Source of the DNA: an uncultured Lachnospiraceae bacterium
GTDB taxonomy: Bacteria; Bacillota; Clostridia; Lachnospirales; Lachnospiraceae
Direction of reading: 5' to 3'
Length of the DNA stretch: 64,000 bases
Assembly: GCA_902780405.1 (NCBI GenBank)
Contig: CACZFI010000006.1
Span: 62,001-126,000, forward strand
A program made the position numbers and the translations under genes. Position 1 is the first letter of the stretch, and every line of letters starts with the position of its first letter. Shown one piece after another: positions 25,846-33,674 of the stretch. The notes beneath the pieces are model-generated. The model made no database searches, was not told where the DNA came from, and saw only the letters and a program-made list of their open reading frames with translations.

Positions 25846-25874
25846 ATTGTACAATAAAGAAGTTTTCTTGTCAA
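25846..25874 (-). promoter_or_regulatory. Strong promoter of the tRNA-Arg/tRNA-Pro unit
   Basis: Minus strand TTGACA (25869-25874), 17-bp spacer, TACAAT (25846-25851). The -35 overlaps a short stem (AAGACAAA/TTTGTCTT, 25873-25890) past the upstream gene. Confidence 0.8.
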
Positions 25875-25890
25875 GACAAAGATTTGTCTT

Positions 25891-26856
25891 TTACATCATC
25901 TGTGCACCTGCTGCCTTCGGTTTGTCAAGAAATACACTTAAGAATGCAAGCACAATACCGATGATCAGGCCCCATGCACCGATACCCATCATGGTGAAGA
26001 ATCTTCCGGAGCAGAGGATCAGCCAAAGCAGACTGACTGTCGCGATCGATGCACATACGATCTTTCCGACCTTACCGGAGATCAGTGTGAAGATAAACAA
26101 ACCGATACCGGAGAGGATCAAAAGCCAGGGTGTCAGAAGAAGCGCCAGGCGTCCCTTCAATGCCAGTTTGACAAGTCCTACGATCTCGCTGATCGGCTTG
26201 CCCTTCAGGCTGATGTATGCATCCTCATCGTCTCTCAGATCGTCCAGGTACTCATCAAGTTCCGCTTCCGCCATGCTCGCGGACACATCAAGTGCATCCA
26301 CTGCCTGGCTCTTGCTTACGCGCATATATCCGCCGTAGTCCTTGAACAGACGATCCACCGTACCGGATGCTTTGGAAAGTTCGAAAAGATTCAATCCGTC
26401 GGACGCTTTCACGCTGACCTTCTGTCTCATATAACTTGCGGTAAAACTCACATGCACCGAACCAAAATTCATAAACGGCGTGAAGATGAAAAGCATTGCT
26501 GCAATCAGTCCCATCAGAATGCAGGTTGTGATACCCATCTCCTTTGTCTTGCCCATGAAGGCCGACTTTGTATCGCCGAACTTCTTCCTGATGTCGATCG
26601 GCGGTTTCGCCGGCATCTGCTGACCGTACTGACCGTAAGGCTGCTGCGCGTAGGGCTGACCGTACTGCTGTTGTCCGTACTGAGGCTGCGCATAGGGTTG
26701 CTGCGGCTGCGCATAAGGCTGCTGCGGCTGCGCGTAGGGCTGCTGCGGCTGTGCATAAGGCTGCTGCGGCTGTGCGTAAGGCTGCTGCGGCTGCGCATAA
26801 GGCTGTTGCGGCTGTGCATAGGGTTGCTGGCCGCCGTTCATTTGATTGTTGTCCAT
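25891..26856 (-). CDS. Membrane protein with PYAQPQQ tandem repeats
   Basis: 321 residues. After MDNNQMNGGQQ come six exact PYAQPQQ heptads and a seventh shortened one, then YGQ-rich sequence (to about 70). A basic segment and a membrane helix (ITTCILMGLIAAMLFIF) follow, then an outside region of about 100 residues. Three more helices (about 220-310) end the protein. The Pro/Gln/Tyr tail should be cytosolic and disordered, as in other Firmicute membrane proteins where such tails bind partners. No catalytic motif. The start at 26856 has GGGAGG 6 bases upstream. Confidence 0.8.
   Translation of the reverse strand: MDNNQMNGGQQPYAQPQQPYAQPQQPYAQPQQPYAQPQQPYAQPQQPYAQPQQPYAQPQYGQQQYGQPYAQQPYGQYGQQMPAKPPIDIRKKFGDTKSAFMGKTKEMGITTCILMGLIAAMLFIFTPFMNFGSVHVSFTASYMRQKVSVKASDGLNLFELSKASGTVDRLFKDYGGYMRVSKSQAVDALDVSASMAEAELDEYLDDLRDDEDAYISLKGKPISEIVGLVKLALKGRLALLLTPWLLILSGIGLFIFTLISGKVGKIVCASIATVSLLWLILCSGRFFTMMGIGAWGLIIGIVLAFLSVFLDKPKAAGAQMM
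26703..26823 (-). repeat. 21-bp tandem repeats encoding PYAQPQQ
   Basis: About six near-identical 21-bp units (minus strand roughly CCTTATGCGCAGCCGCAGCAG, with third-position variation) code for the heptads of the membrane protein. Exact number may vary between strains by slippage. Confidence 0.8.
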
Positions 26857-26894
26857 AAGTAACCTCCCATAATAGCGAGTCATCTGATGCTTCT

Positions 26895-26923
26895 ATCTTA
26901 CTATGTTTCCGTACCTTAGGCAA
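26895..26923 (-). promoter_or_regulatory. Promoter of the PYAQPQQ membrane protein gene
   Basis: Minus strand TTGCCT (26918-26923), 17-bp spacer, TAAGAT (26895-26900). The -35 overlaps the stop codon region of the EAL gene. Confidence 0.55.
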
Positions 26924-28928
26924 GGTTATTTTGTCCGTTCATGCGGCTTTCATACTCGTCTTTCGGCATGGGTTTTGCATAGTAGAAGCCCTGGATCATA
27001 TCACATCCCTGCTCGGCAAGGAAATCCACCTGCTTCTTATCTTCAACACCCTCTGCCACTGTCCGCATCTTAAGGCTTTTGGCAAGTTTGATCGCTTCGG
27101 ACACAACCACTTCACCCCTGTCGCCATCGAACTCTCCCCGGAAAAACTCCGCATCCAGTTTGAGTACATCGAGCGGCATATCCTTCAGCGAATTGAGCGA
27201 AGAGTAACCGGCACCGAAATCATCCATGGAAACCACGAAGCCATACGTTTTCAGTCGCTTAATGGTTTCCACCATGGTATCCTTGTCATCAAAGAATGCG
27301 CTCTCCGTAAGCTCAATCTCGATCAGTTCGTGAGGGCACCCCTCTGCATCCACGATGTCTCGGATCTGTTCTGCCAGATCTCTCTCCGAAAAATGAGCCC
27401 GCGAAACATTTACTGAAACGGGAACACATTGAAATCCCTCGGAAAGCCACGTCTTTTGATCCCGTGCCACGTGCTTCAGCATATAATGGTCGATCTCGGT
27501 GATAAAACCGTCGCTTTCAAAAATCGGGATGAAACGTCCCGGCGTGATAAATCCGTACTCCGGAGACTCCCAGCGTATCAGCGCCTCCGCACCGCGGAGC
27601 GTGTCATCCTTGGGATTGTATTTCGGCTGATAGTACACCTTGTACTCTTCGTTCGTAAGTGCACCGTTTCTCTTTTCATGAACGATATCTCTCCACTTCT
27701 GTTCCTCGAGAAGCTTGTCATCAAAGACGTAAAGTCCCGAATTGACCGTATCCTTTACCATACTTCCCGCCGCACAGGCATTGTTGTAAATGTCTTTGAT
27801 CTGAAGCTTCTTTCTGTCGGAAGCTTCCTCCGATCCGGAAACCACGCCCGGAATTAGCGCAATGCCCGCCCGAAAGGACAGGTTGTGCCGCTCCTCGACT
27901 TTGCTTAACTCATTCATGATCTCGTGCAGCCGCATCTTCAGATGATCTTCGTCCTCATATTTCAGCAGGAGTGCAAAATTCGAGGAAGTCACGTGCGCGC
28001 ACAGTTCCTTCTTTTCCGTGCGTTCCTCCAGCACCTCATAGATCCTGGAGAGAAGCGCCTCTCCGGACTCCACCGAATGGCAGACGCAGTAACTTCTGTA
28101 ATTCCTGAGCATCAGATTGACCGAAGCCCAGTTTGACTTTTTCGTAAATACGCCTCGAATCCTCTTATCGCCGCTCTTTTGATACCAGGTCCAGTTGTAT
28201 CCGTTGGTCACCGGGTCATGATGGTAGAGCCGGATCACATTGTTCATCTTGTGAATACCCGTAATGATGTTCACCACGGTGAGTATCAGAACAAATACCG
28301 CAAGTATCAGAATAACGGCACCGATCTCCGCCACCAGGATCATATCGTGGACATTCAAGGTCAAGTAAGCCTTTCCCACAAAGACTTCTCCCTTATCCTC
28401 ATGTTCCATAGAAATCCAGAAGGGCAGTTTCAACTCTTTAATCGATTCATCATCTTTCCAATGCTCCAATATCCAGGAGACCAGCTCATCCCACTTCGGT
28501 TTCAAGTGATTCCCCTTGACGTAGAAATAGTTTTCCTCCTCATCCAGATATACCAGAAAATGCTCCTGTTCCTCCGTCATGTTAATTACGCCGCCCTCAA
28601 ATGTACAGGTATCGTCTCCCCGCTGCATGAGCGTTGTTCCCTGATCGTCCCTGACATAAAAGCTGATATCATTTTCCTTATAAAACTCTTCCATCTCGAG
28701 CGGATCTCCGTGGTGATCCCGCATATCCGACACCATGGACAGTCTTCTGTGTTCCTCCGCAAACTTGGACTCGAAGACATACTCGAGGAAGAATATACTG
28801 TTAAACACCATAATACCCACAAAGAGGATCATGAGCAGTGAAAAAGAAAGCACTGTCCCGAGGAAGCTGCTGTTTCTGACCTTTTTATACAGTTTGTCGT
28901 ACTTCTTTTTGCTGATTTTATCCTTCAT
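26916..28928 (-). CDS. EAL-domain c-di-GMP phosphodiesterase with degenerate GGDEF domain
   Basis: 670 residues. Two membrane helices (about 22-47 and 195-220) enclose an outside sensor region. A GGDEF-like domain follows in which the signature is SSNF, so it should not make c-di-GMP. The C-terminal EAL domain looks complete: GAEALIRWES, NVSRAHF, ELTESAF, MDDFGAGYSSL, KLDAEFF, AEGVE and QGFYYAKPM. It should hydrolyse c-di-GMP in response to an outside signal. The start at 28928, with GGAG upstream, is 2 bases after the phosphopantetheinyl transferase stop, so the two are coupled. Confidence 0.9.
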   Translation of the reverse strand: MKDKISKKKYDKLYKKVRNSSFLGTVLSFSLLMILFVGIMVFNSIFFLEYVFESKFAEEHRRLSMVSDMRDHHGDPLEMEEFYKENDISFYVRDDQGTTLMQRGDDTCTFEGGVINMTEEQEHFLVYLDEEENYFYVKGNHLKPKWDELVSWILEHWKDDESIKELKLPFWISMEHEDKGEVFVGKAYLTLNVHDMILVAEIGAVILILAVFVLILTVVNIITGIHKMNNVIRLYHHDPVTNGYNWTWYQKSGDKRIRGVFTKKSNWASVNLMLRNYRSYCVCHSVESGEALLSRIYEVLEERTEKKELCAHVTSSNFALLLKYEDEDHLKMRLHEIMNELSKVEERHNLSFRAGIALIPGVVSGSEEASDRKKLQIKDIYNNACAAGSMVKDTVNSGLYVFDDKLLEEQKWRDIVHEKRNGALTNEEYKVYYQPKYNPKDDTLRGAEALIRWESPEYGFITPGRFIPIFESDGFITEIDHYMLKHVARDQKTWLSEGFQCVPVSVNVSRAHFSERDLAEQIRDIVDAEGCPHELIEIELTESAFFDDKDTMVETIKRLKTYGFVVSMDDFGAGYSSLNSLKDMPLDVLKLDAEFFRGEFDGDRGEVVVSEAIKLAKSLKMRTVAEGVEDKKQVDFLAEQGCDMIQGFYYAKPMPKDEYESRMNGQNNLA

Positions 28929-28930
28929 GT

Positions 28931-29584
28931 CTACTCCTTCGCACCCTCGTACGTACTTACGCTTACGCCTTTCGGAACGCAAACCGTAAGCATCAGATCA
29001 TCCTGACGAAATTCACGGAACACGAGTCTTCCGCCGTCTCCGGTCATACAAACAGGGTCCGTATCATACGACGAAAGCCTTTTCCGTATACCTTCTCCCG
29101 ATTGCTTCACCATGCTTTCTTTCATCGTCCAAATCCGGAAGAATCGCTCGGCACAATCCTCGCAATATGCGTCATGGTCTCCAAGAATATATGCTTTCTC
29201 ATCCGCGGTCAGACACCGATCGATCACCCGGATATCTCCCGCGCGATAGCGGATCCACTCTCCGTCAATACCGCAGGGCACATCTCCGTACGCGATGGAC
29301 GCAGATCCCCTTGTATGCGTCAGACTGTAGAAAAAGTCTTCCGCTCCGATGACATAGGGTTTCCCCTGTGCATCCTCGGCAATCCGGATTTCGTCCGGTG
29401 AAAGCGACAGGCACTCGGCACAGACTTCCGCAAGCAAAATCCCGGCAGCAAGGGAAAGCGCCGCCGCCTCAGGCTGCGAAAAACGAAGTACCTTCGATCT
29501 TCTGGCCGGATCAACCAGTTTTAAACTCTTATGTATGTCAGTCCCGGGGGCAATCTTTCGGGTTCTTACAATCACTTCGGGCAT
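28931..29584 (-). CDS. Sfp-type 4'-phosphopantetheinyl transferase
   Basis: 217 residues. It attaches the phosphopantetheine arm of CoA to a carrier-protein serine. Motifs of the Sfp class: KPYV (about 75), YSLTHT (about 86), the Mg-binding GIDGE (105-109) and FFRIWTMKESMVK (about 148-160). The natural partner is likely the acyl carrier protein 1.1 kb upstream. A terminator-like hairpin precedes the gene and the ribosome site is weak, so expression may be low or partly from read-through. Confidence 0.85.
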   Translation of the reverse strand: MPEVIVRTRKIAPGTDIHKSLKLVDPARRSKVLRFSQPEAAALSLAAGILLAEVCAECLSLSPDEIRIAEDAQGKPYVIGAEDFFYSLTHTRGSASIAYGDVPCGIDGEWIRYRAGDIRVIDRCLTADEKAYILGDHDAYCEDCAERFFRIWTMKESMVKQSGEGIRKRLSSYDTDPVCMTGDGGRLVFREFRQDDLMLTVCVPKGVSVSTYEGAKE

Positions 29585-29592
29585 ATCTTTGT

Positions 29593-29626
29593 CAAAAAAG
29601 GCACCGAACTATGTGTCCGATGCCTT
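29593..29626 (-). terminator. Terminator-like hairpin between the BtrH-like and PPTase genes
   Basis: Minus strand AAGGCATCG / CGGTGCCTT with an 11-nt loop and one mismatch, followed by TTTTTT. It would split the cluster into two levels of expression. Confidence 0.6.
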
Positions 29627-29638
29627 CTTACATCCTTT

Positions 29639-30697
29639 CTATCTGGCTTCGAGTTCTGCCAGTACGTGGAAGAGGATTGAAACCTCTTTCTCTTTGGCGG
29701 TCTCAAGATAGGTCTTGAAACGAACACCGGCCTCGATATCGTTGGTGATGGAGATGCGGATCAGCAGGTTTCTGGCTGCCAGCATATTGTCCACAACGAT
29801 CTGGTACGCATCAAGCGTTTCCTGATTGAACTTCAGGAAGCCGTTGTTCATCATGTATTTGAGTCTTTCAAGCATCAGCACCTTGTGATCGTACATTACA
29901 TGGAGTGCACGGATATCGAAGTCCGGCTCCTCTGCATGGATCTGCTTATCGATCTGTGCAAGTACCTTGTCGTATACCTTGATGCCGAATACCGTATCAT
30001 CGAAACGGTTTCTGAGCATACGGAAGTGATCCTTGGTGTCCTCGGAATTCAGGTACTCGCGAAGTGTCGTCTTCACAAGTTCGATGTCCATCTCATATAC
30101 AGGTGTCTCGCTGTTCTTGATGATGACATAAAGGCCTCTTTTGCCCTTGTAATCATCCTTAAACATGTGATCTTCCTGTGCGGAGATCACCTCATAACCT
30201 CTCTCGATATCGGAGAAGGGAATGGTCTTATGTGAGTAGTGATCCTTGAAAGTGAAGTCTCCTGTGTAGAAAACCTCCTTGTCACGATCATAACCGTAAA
30301 TAAAGAGCTCGTGAGGGAACTTGTAGTCCACCTCTGCATCGCAGAGGATCTTCGCCTCATCGAATACGCCATAGACATATCCGCCGAGATCAATGGTCTT
30401 GATGATAAAGTCGATAATGTTGCCGCAGTAGCTCTCGATCTGCTCCTTGGTGAGAAGCGAGAACACAAGGTACGGACAAAGCTTTAAGGAACTTGAACCC
30501 GGCATCATATCAGCGAGCAGCATATCGTCACCGGTAAAGATCTCCTGAATATCATAGCAACGAAGCTGAATATAGTTGCTGAAAATCCACTTTTTGGCAT
30601 TCTCGTCATCAGAGAGAATGGAAAACAGTGTCGCATGCCACTGCCAGGAAGTGATCATGGGGTATGAGACGGGTAATTTCTTCTTATCTTCTGCCAT
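29639..30697 (-). CDS. Protein with possible BtrH/C39-like cysteine-peptidase fold
   Basis: 352 residues, soluble, no signal. The middle part GGYVYGVFDEAKIL...KFPHELFIYGYDRDKEVFYTGDF (about 105-147) resembles the His- and Asp/Asn-bearing half of BtrH N-terminal and C39-like folds, with H129 and D147 as candidate residues. BtrH-type enzymes move an acyl group from a carrier protein. Against activity, the N-terminal position where the nucleophile Cys is expected reads SWQWHATLFSIL without Cys. The C-terminal 150 residues are helical. It lies 17 bases after an acyl carrier protein gene and before a PPTase, which supports a carrier-protein role. Function unproven. Confidence 0.4.
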   Translation of the reverse strand: MAEDKKKLPVSYPMITSWQWHATLFSILSDDENAKKWIFSNYIQLRCYDIQEIFTGDDMLLADMMPGSSSLKLCPYLVFSLLTKEQIESYCGNIIDFIIKTIDLGGYVYGVFDEAKILCDAEVDYKFPHELFIYGYDRDKEVFYTGDFTFKDHYSHKTIPFSDIERGYEVISAQEDHMFKDDYKGKRGLYVIIKNSETPVYEMDIELVKTTLREYLNSEDTKDHFRMLRNRFDDTVFGIKVYDKVLAQIDKQIHAEEPDFDIRALHVMYDHKVLMLERLKYMMNNGFLKFNQETLDAYQIVVDNMLAARNLLIRISITNDIEAGVRFKTYLETAKEKEVSILFHVLAELEAR

Positions 30698-30714
30698 TCT
30701 TTTTGTCCTCCAAC

Positions 30715-30963
30715 CTATGCTAATTTTTCTTCTACTGTGGCAGCCAAGTCACCAAAGCTGTCATAATCCGAAAGCGCTAGTTCAAAATCCGAGAAGGATA
30801 CGTCAAACTTCTCCTCGATCGCCACGATCAGGCGGATCAATGAAACGGAATTTACGCCGTATTCCTTCGTCATGGAGGCATGCATATCGATATCGCCTTC
30901 AATCTCCGGCATCTCCTCGAAAATTACTTCCTGGAGTTTTTTTGTAATCTGGTCTTTATCCAT
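30715..30963 (-). CDS. Acyl carrier protein (specialised)
   Basis: 82 residues of a four-helix carrier protein. The modified serine is S39 in [11 protein letters not shown]; the usual Asp before Ser is Asn. Acidic helix II ([10 protein letters not shown]) is typical. It is not next to fatty-acid synthesis genes but to a BtrH-like protein and a PPTase, so it is probably dedicated to a special pathway. Own promoter TTGACG/TAGAAT just past the rplA terminator. Confidence 0.88.
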   Translation of the reverse strand: MDKDQITKKLQEVIFEEMPEIEGDIDMHASMTKEYGVNSVSLIRLIVAIEEKFDVSFSDFELALSDYDSFGDLAATVEEKLA

Positions 30964-30998
30964 GGTGGTACCCCCTAAACATAGAATTATCGTATACT

Positions 30999-31027
30999 AT
31001 TCTATCGCAATACCCTCTTTTCGTCAA
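30999..31027 (-). promoter_or_regulatory. Promoter of the acyl carrier protein cluster
   Basis: Minus strand TTGACG (31022-31027), 17-bp spacer, TAGAAT (30999-31004). Confidence 0.75.
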
Positions 31028-31030
31028 ACG

Positions 31031-31069
31031 AAAAAAGCGGAAGACGACTTGCGTCTCCCGCTCTTTTTT
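31031..31069 (-). terminator. Intrinsic terminator of the rpmG-rplA operon
   Basis: Stem GCGGGAGACG / CGTCTTCCGC with 5-nt loop and one G-T pair, flanked by A and T runs, 21 bases past the rplA stop. Confidence 0.85.
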
Positions 31070-31089
31070 GTGCGTATCAATATTGCAAA

Positions 31090-31782
31090 TTATGCAAACT
31101 TAGCTGTGTTAAGCTTTACACCGGGGCCCATGGTGGAAGCGATGACTACGCTTCTTAAATACTGTCCCTTTGCGGATGCAGGCTTTGCCTTATTGATTGC
31201 ATCTATTAATGTCTGGAAGTTGTCAGATAACTGCTCCTCTGTAAAAGAAGCCTTTCCGATTGGCACGTGGATAATGTTGGACTTGTCAAGTCTGTACTCA
31301 ATCTTACCTGCCTTAATATCGGCGATTGCCTTTGCAACGTCCATGGTTACTGTGCCTGCCTTGGGGTTCGGCATCAAGCCCTTGGGTCCGAGTACACGAC
31401 CGAGACGTCCTACGACACCCATCATGTCCGGAGTTGCAACTACTACGTCGAAATCAAGCCAACCGTCGTTCTGAATCTTCGGCACAAGCTCGTCACCGCC
31501 AGCGTAATCAGCACCTGCGTTAAGAGCCTCGTCTACCTTATCGCCCTTGGCGAATACGAGAACCTTTACGCTCTTACCTGTTCCGTGGGGAAGTACAACC
31601 GCACCACGTACCTGCTGATCTGCGTGACGTCCGTCTACGCCGAGTCTGAAATGAGCCTCGATGGTCTCATCAAACTTTGCGCTTGCAGACTTCTTTACGA
31701 GAGACACTGCCTCTGTAAGATCATACACACTTGCCTTGTCAATAAGCTTTGCAGCTTCTGTATATCTTTTTCCTTTTTTCAT
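31090..31782 (-). CDS. rplA: 50S ribosomal protein L1
   Basis: 230 residues. L1 binds 23S rRNA at the E-site stalk and often represses its own operon. [15 protein letters not shown], the [14 protein letters not shown] start of the RNA-binding domain and the [20 protein letters not shown] signature are intact. It is last in rpmG-secE-nusG-rplK-rplA; rplJ and rplL are not next to it. The 133-base spacer from rplK is unusually long and carries a repeat fragment. Confidence 0.97.
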   Translation of the reverse strand: MKKGKRYTEAAKLIDKASVYDLTEAVSLVKKSASAKFDETIEAHFRLGVDGRHADQQVRGAVVLPHGTGKSVKVLVFAKGDKVDEALNAGADYAGGDELVPKIQNDGWLDFDVVVATPDMMGVVGRLGRVLGPKGLMPNPKAGTVTMDVAKAIADIKAGKIEYRLDKSNIIHVPIGKASFTEEQLSDNFQTLIDAINKAKPASAKGQYLRSVVIASTMGPGVKLNTAKFA

Positions 31783-31804
31783 GGTTAAAAACCTCCTGTG
31801 GTAT

Positions 31805-31905
31805 TATCGGGAGCGACCCTCCCACTCTTGCCCCGAGCCTCTGGCGAGGGGAGCCCCTCGCGGCTTTGAGCGAGTTCAAAACGATTGCTGTGCAATCGTT
31901 ACCTA
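31805..31905 (-). repeat. Repeat-like hairpin block in the rplK-rplA spacer
   Basis: Three hairpins lie in the 133-base spacer: GGGAG/CTCCC near 31809-31823, the near palindrome CGAGGGGAGCCCCTCG (31845-31860) and the 9-bp stem AACGATTGC/GCAATCGTT (31880-31900). Between them CGCGGCTTTGAGCGAGTTC matches the middle hairpin of the insertion found in copies A and D of the dispersed repeat. The element would be part of the ribosomal protein mRNA. Confidence 0.65.
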
Positions 31906-31915
31906 TTACTTCAAA

Positions 31916-32341
31916 TTAGTCTACAACTTCAATTCCCATGGAACGTGCAGTTCCTGCGATCATGCTCATCGCAGCCTCGACGGTTGCAGCATTGAGATCC
32001 GGCATCTTGAGCTCGGCGATCTCACGTACCTTGTCCTTGGAAATCTTAGCTACCTTGGTCTTGTTGGGCACACCGGAACCTGACTTCAGGTTGCATGCCT
32101 TCTTTAATAAAACTGCAGCAGGCGGAGTCTTTGTGATAAAGCTGAAGCTCTTATCTGCGTAAACCGTGATAACTACGGGGATGATCATATCGCCCTGATC
32201 AGCGGTCTTTGCGTTAAACTCCTTTGTAAATGCAACGATATTTACACCGTGCTGACCGAGTGCCGGTCCGACGGGCGGTGCAGGGGTTGCCTTGCCTGCA
32301 GGGATCTGTAATTTGATGTAGCCTTCTACTTTTTTCGCCAT
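31916..32341 (-). CDS. rplK: 50S ribosomal protein L11
   Basis: 141 residues, usual length. Motifs: [20 protein letters not shown] (thiostrepton-region N-terminal domain) and [24 protein letters not shown], and the end [15 protein letters not shown]. Follows nusG by 60 bases. Confidence 0.97.
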   Translation of the reverse strand: MAKKVEGYIKLQIPAGKATPAPPVGPALGQHGVNIVAFTKEFNAKTADQGDMIIPVVITVYADKSFSFITKTPPAAVLLKKACNLKSGSGVPNKTKVAKISKDKVREIAELKMPDLNAATVEAAMSMIAGTARSMGIEVVD

Positions 32342-32401
32342 TATAGCGTACCTCCTAATAAGATTGTGGTGTTAGCGGGGGATACCCTTCCACTTCTGTA
32401 A

Positions 32402-32995
32402 CTACAGTTTTTGGATATCGGCGAAGCCGATCTCAACGGATGTTGCACGTCCGAAGATGTCCACCTCGATGGTGACGGTCTGCTTGCCCTGGTTGATGGC
32501 CTTAACAGCACCGTTGCTGCCTTCCCAAGCGCCGGTAACGACCTTGATCGGATCTCCGACCTCTACGTCGATCTTCACGGCTTCTGTGGTTCTGATACCG
32601 AGATTCTTCATCTCTTTTTCCGTCAGGGGAACAGGCTTGGATTCAGGTCCGACGAAGCCCGTTACACCTCTGGTATTTCGCACGATATACCATGTGACAT
32701 CGTTCATGTACATGTTGACAAGCACATAACCGGGGAACAGTTTTCTGGAAACCGTCTTTCTGGTTCCGTTCTTGCTCACCTCTACCACATCCTGTACAGG
32801 TACCGATACCTCAAGGATCTGATCCTGGAGCTTTCTGTTCTCGATAGTCTTCTCGATGTCATTCTTGACCTTGTTCTCGTAACCCGAGTAGGTATGGGCT
32901 ACGTACCACTTCGCTCCGTTCGCGGATGCAGTCTCTTCAGTCGTCGCTTCCGCTTCTACGTCCGGAGTTTCATGCTCAAGCATTTCTTCTGACAT
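32402..32995 (-). CDS. nusG: Transcription termination/antitermination factor NusG
   Basis: 197 residues. NGN domain (WYVAHTYSGYENKVKNDIEK, VSRKLFPGYVLVNMYM, TRGVTGFVG) and KOW domain (GDPIKVVTGAWEGSNGAVKA) are both present. An acidic N-terminal tail of about 27 residues (MSEEMLEHETPDVEAEATTE) precedes the NGN domain, longer than in many species. Lies between secE and rplK as is universal. Confidence 0.96.
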   Translation of the reverse strand: MSEEMLEHETPDVEAEATTEETASANGAKWYVAHTYSGYENKVKNDIEKTIENRKLQDQILEVSVPVQDVVEVSKNGTRKTVSRKLFPGYVLVNMYMNDVTWYIVRNTRGVTGFVGPESKPVPLTEKEMKNLGIRTTEAVKIDVEVGDPIKVVTGAWEGSNGAVKAINQGKQTVTIEVDIFGRATSVEIGFADIQKL

Positions 32996-33003
32996 ATGTT
33001 CAC

Positions 33004-33216
33004 CTACCTAACGATATAAGTTAAGCCGATTTTGAGCAGATAGTCGATACCCGCGATCAAAAGGCCCGTAAGTACCGAAGCAACGATCACCGCGATAGAC
33101 TCGCGCTTGATCCTGTCCTTTGTAGGCCATGTGATCTTGGCAAATTCTGCCTTCAGGCCCTGGAACCAGCTTCTCTTCAGGGTAGGTGATGTCTCGCTGT
33201 TTTGGTTGTTTGACAT
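33004..33216 (-). CDS. secE: Preprotein translocase subunit SecE
   Basis: 70 residues with one C-terminal transmembrane helix (VIVASVLTGLLIAGIDYLL) preceded by the conserved amphipathic stretch WFQGLKAEFAKITWPTKDRI. This is the short Gram-positive form. It stabilises SecY in the membrane. Position between rpmG and nusG confirms it. Confidence 0.95.
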   Translation of the reverse strand: MSNNQNSETSPTLKRSWFQGLKAEFAKITWPTKDRIKRESIAVIVASVLTGLLIAGIDYLLKIGLTYIVR

Positions 33217-33226
33217 AACTTACTCC

Positions 33227-33376
33227 TTACTTGGTCTCCTTGTGCATCGTGTGCGCCTTACAGAATCTGCAGTACTTCTTGGTCTCCATTCTGTCCGGGT
33301 GCTTTCTCTTATCCTTTGTCATATTGTAGTTACGCTGTTTACAATCCTGACATGCCAATGTGATCTTAACTCGCAC
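33227..33376 (-). CDS. rpmG: 50S ribosomal protein L33
   Basis: 49 residues, read from a GTG start at 33376: [12 protein letters not shown], then [18 protein letters not shown], and CRFC. The two Cys pairs (CQDC and CRFC) form the zinc ribbon of the zinc-binding L33 type. The ribosome site GGAGG lies 9 bases before the start. First gene of the secE-nusG operon, 10 bases before secE. Easily missed because of its size and GTG start. Confidence 0.93.
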   Translation of the reverse strand: MRVKITLACQDCKQRNYNMTKDKRKHPDRMETKKYCRFCKAHTMHKETK

Positions 33377-33448
33377 TTCCTTTCACCTCCATATTAAATT
33401 GCACGCAAAAAAAGCATAAAAAAAAGACTTTTTTCCGTCGCGGACTAT

Positions 33449-33477
33449 AGAATACCAAACAGAGGGCCGAAAGTCAA
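33449..33477 (-). promoter_or_regulatory. Promoter of rpmG-secE-nusG-rplK-rplA
   Basis: Minus strand TTGACT (33472-33477), 17-bp spacer, TATTCT (33449-33454). The leader of about 65 nt contains a run AAAAAAGTC/TTTTTTTT that can fold weakly. Confidence 0.7.
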
Positions 33478-33538
33478 GCAAATTATCGCGAAAAAACGAA
33501 GAAAACTGCATTTCTTTTTACTTTTTTTCAGAATCATG

Positions 33539-33567
33539 TAGACAAACTTCTTCTTATATAATATAAT
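33539..33567 (+). promoter_or_regulatory. Promoter of the FliD-like gene
   Basis: TAGACA (33539-33544), 17-bp spacer, TATAAT (33562-33567), within an AT-rich tract. The leader of about 100 nt contains AATAGCC/GGCTTTATT. The 298-base gap between rpmG and this gene holds only these divergent promoters and leaders. Confidence 0.6.
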
Positions 33568-33674
33568 AAAGTTGAAATAATAGCCGAATTGGCTTTATTT
33601 TGCACCCCATCGGCGAGGGACCGCCGTTATATGGGAGTTTGTTATAAAAACTATCCAAGGAAGGAGGGTTTTAT

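Noticed and set aside
26288..26923. Long open frames in other phases across the PYAQPQQ repeats
   Set aside because: The 21-bp repeat keeps all three frames open. Only the frame from 26856 has a ribosome site and membrane helices.
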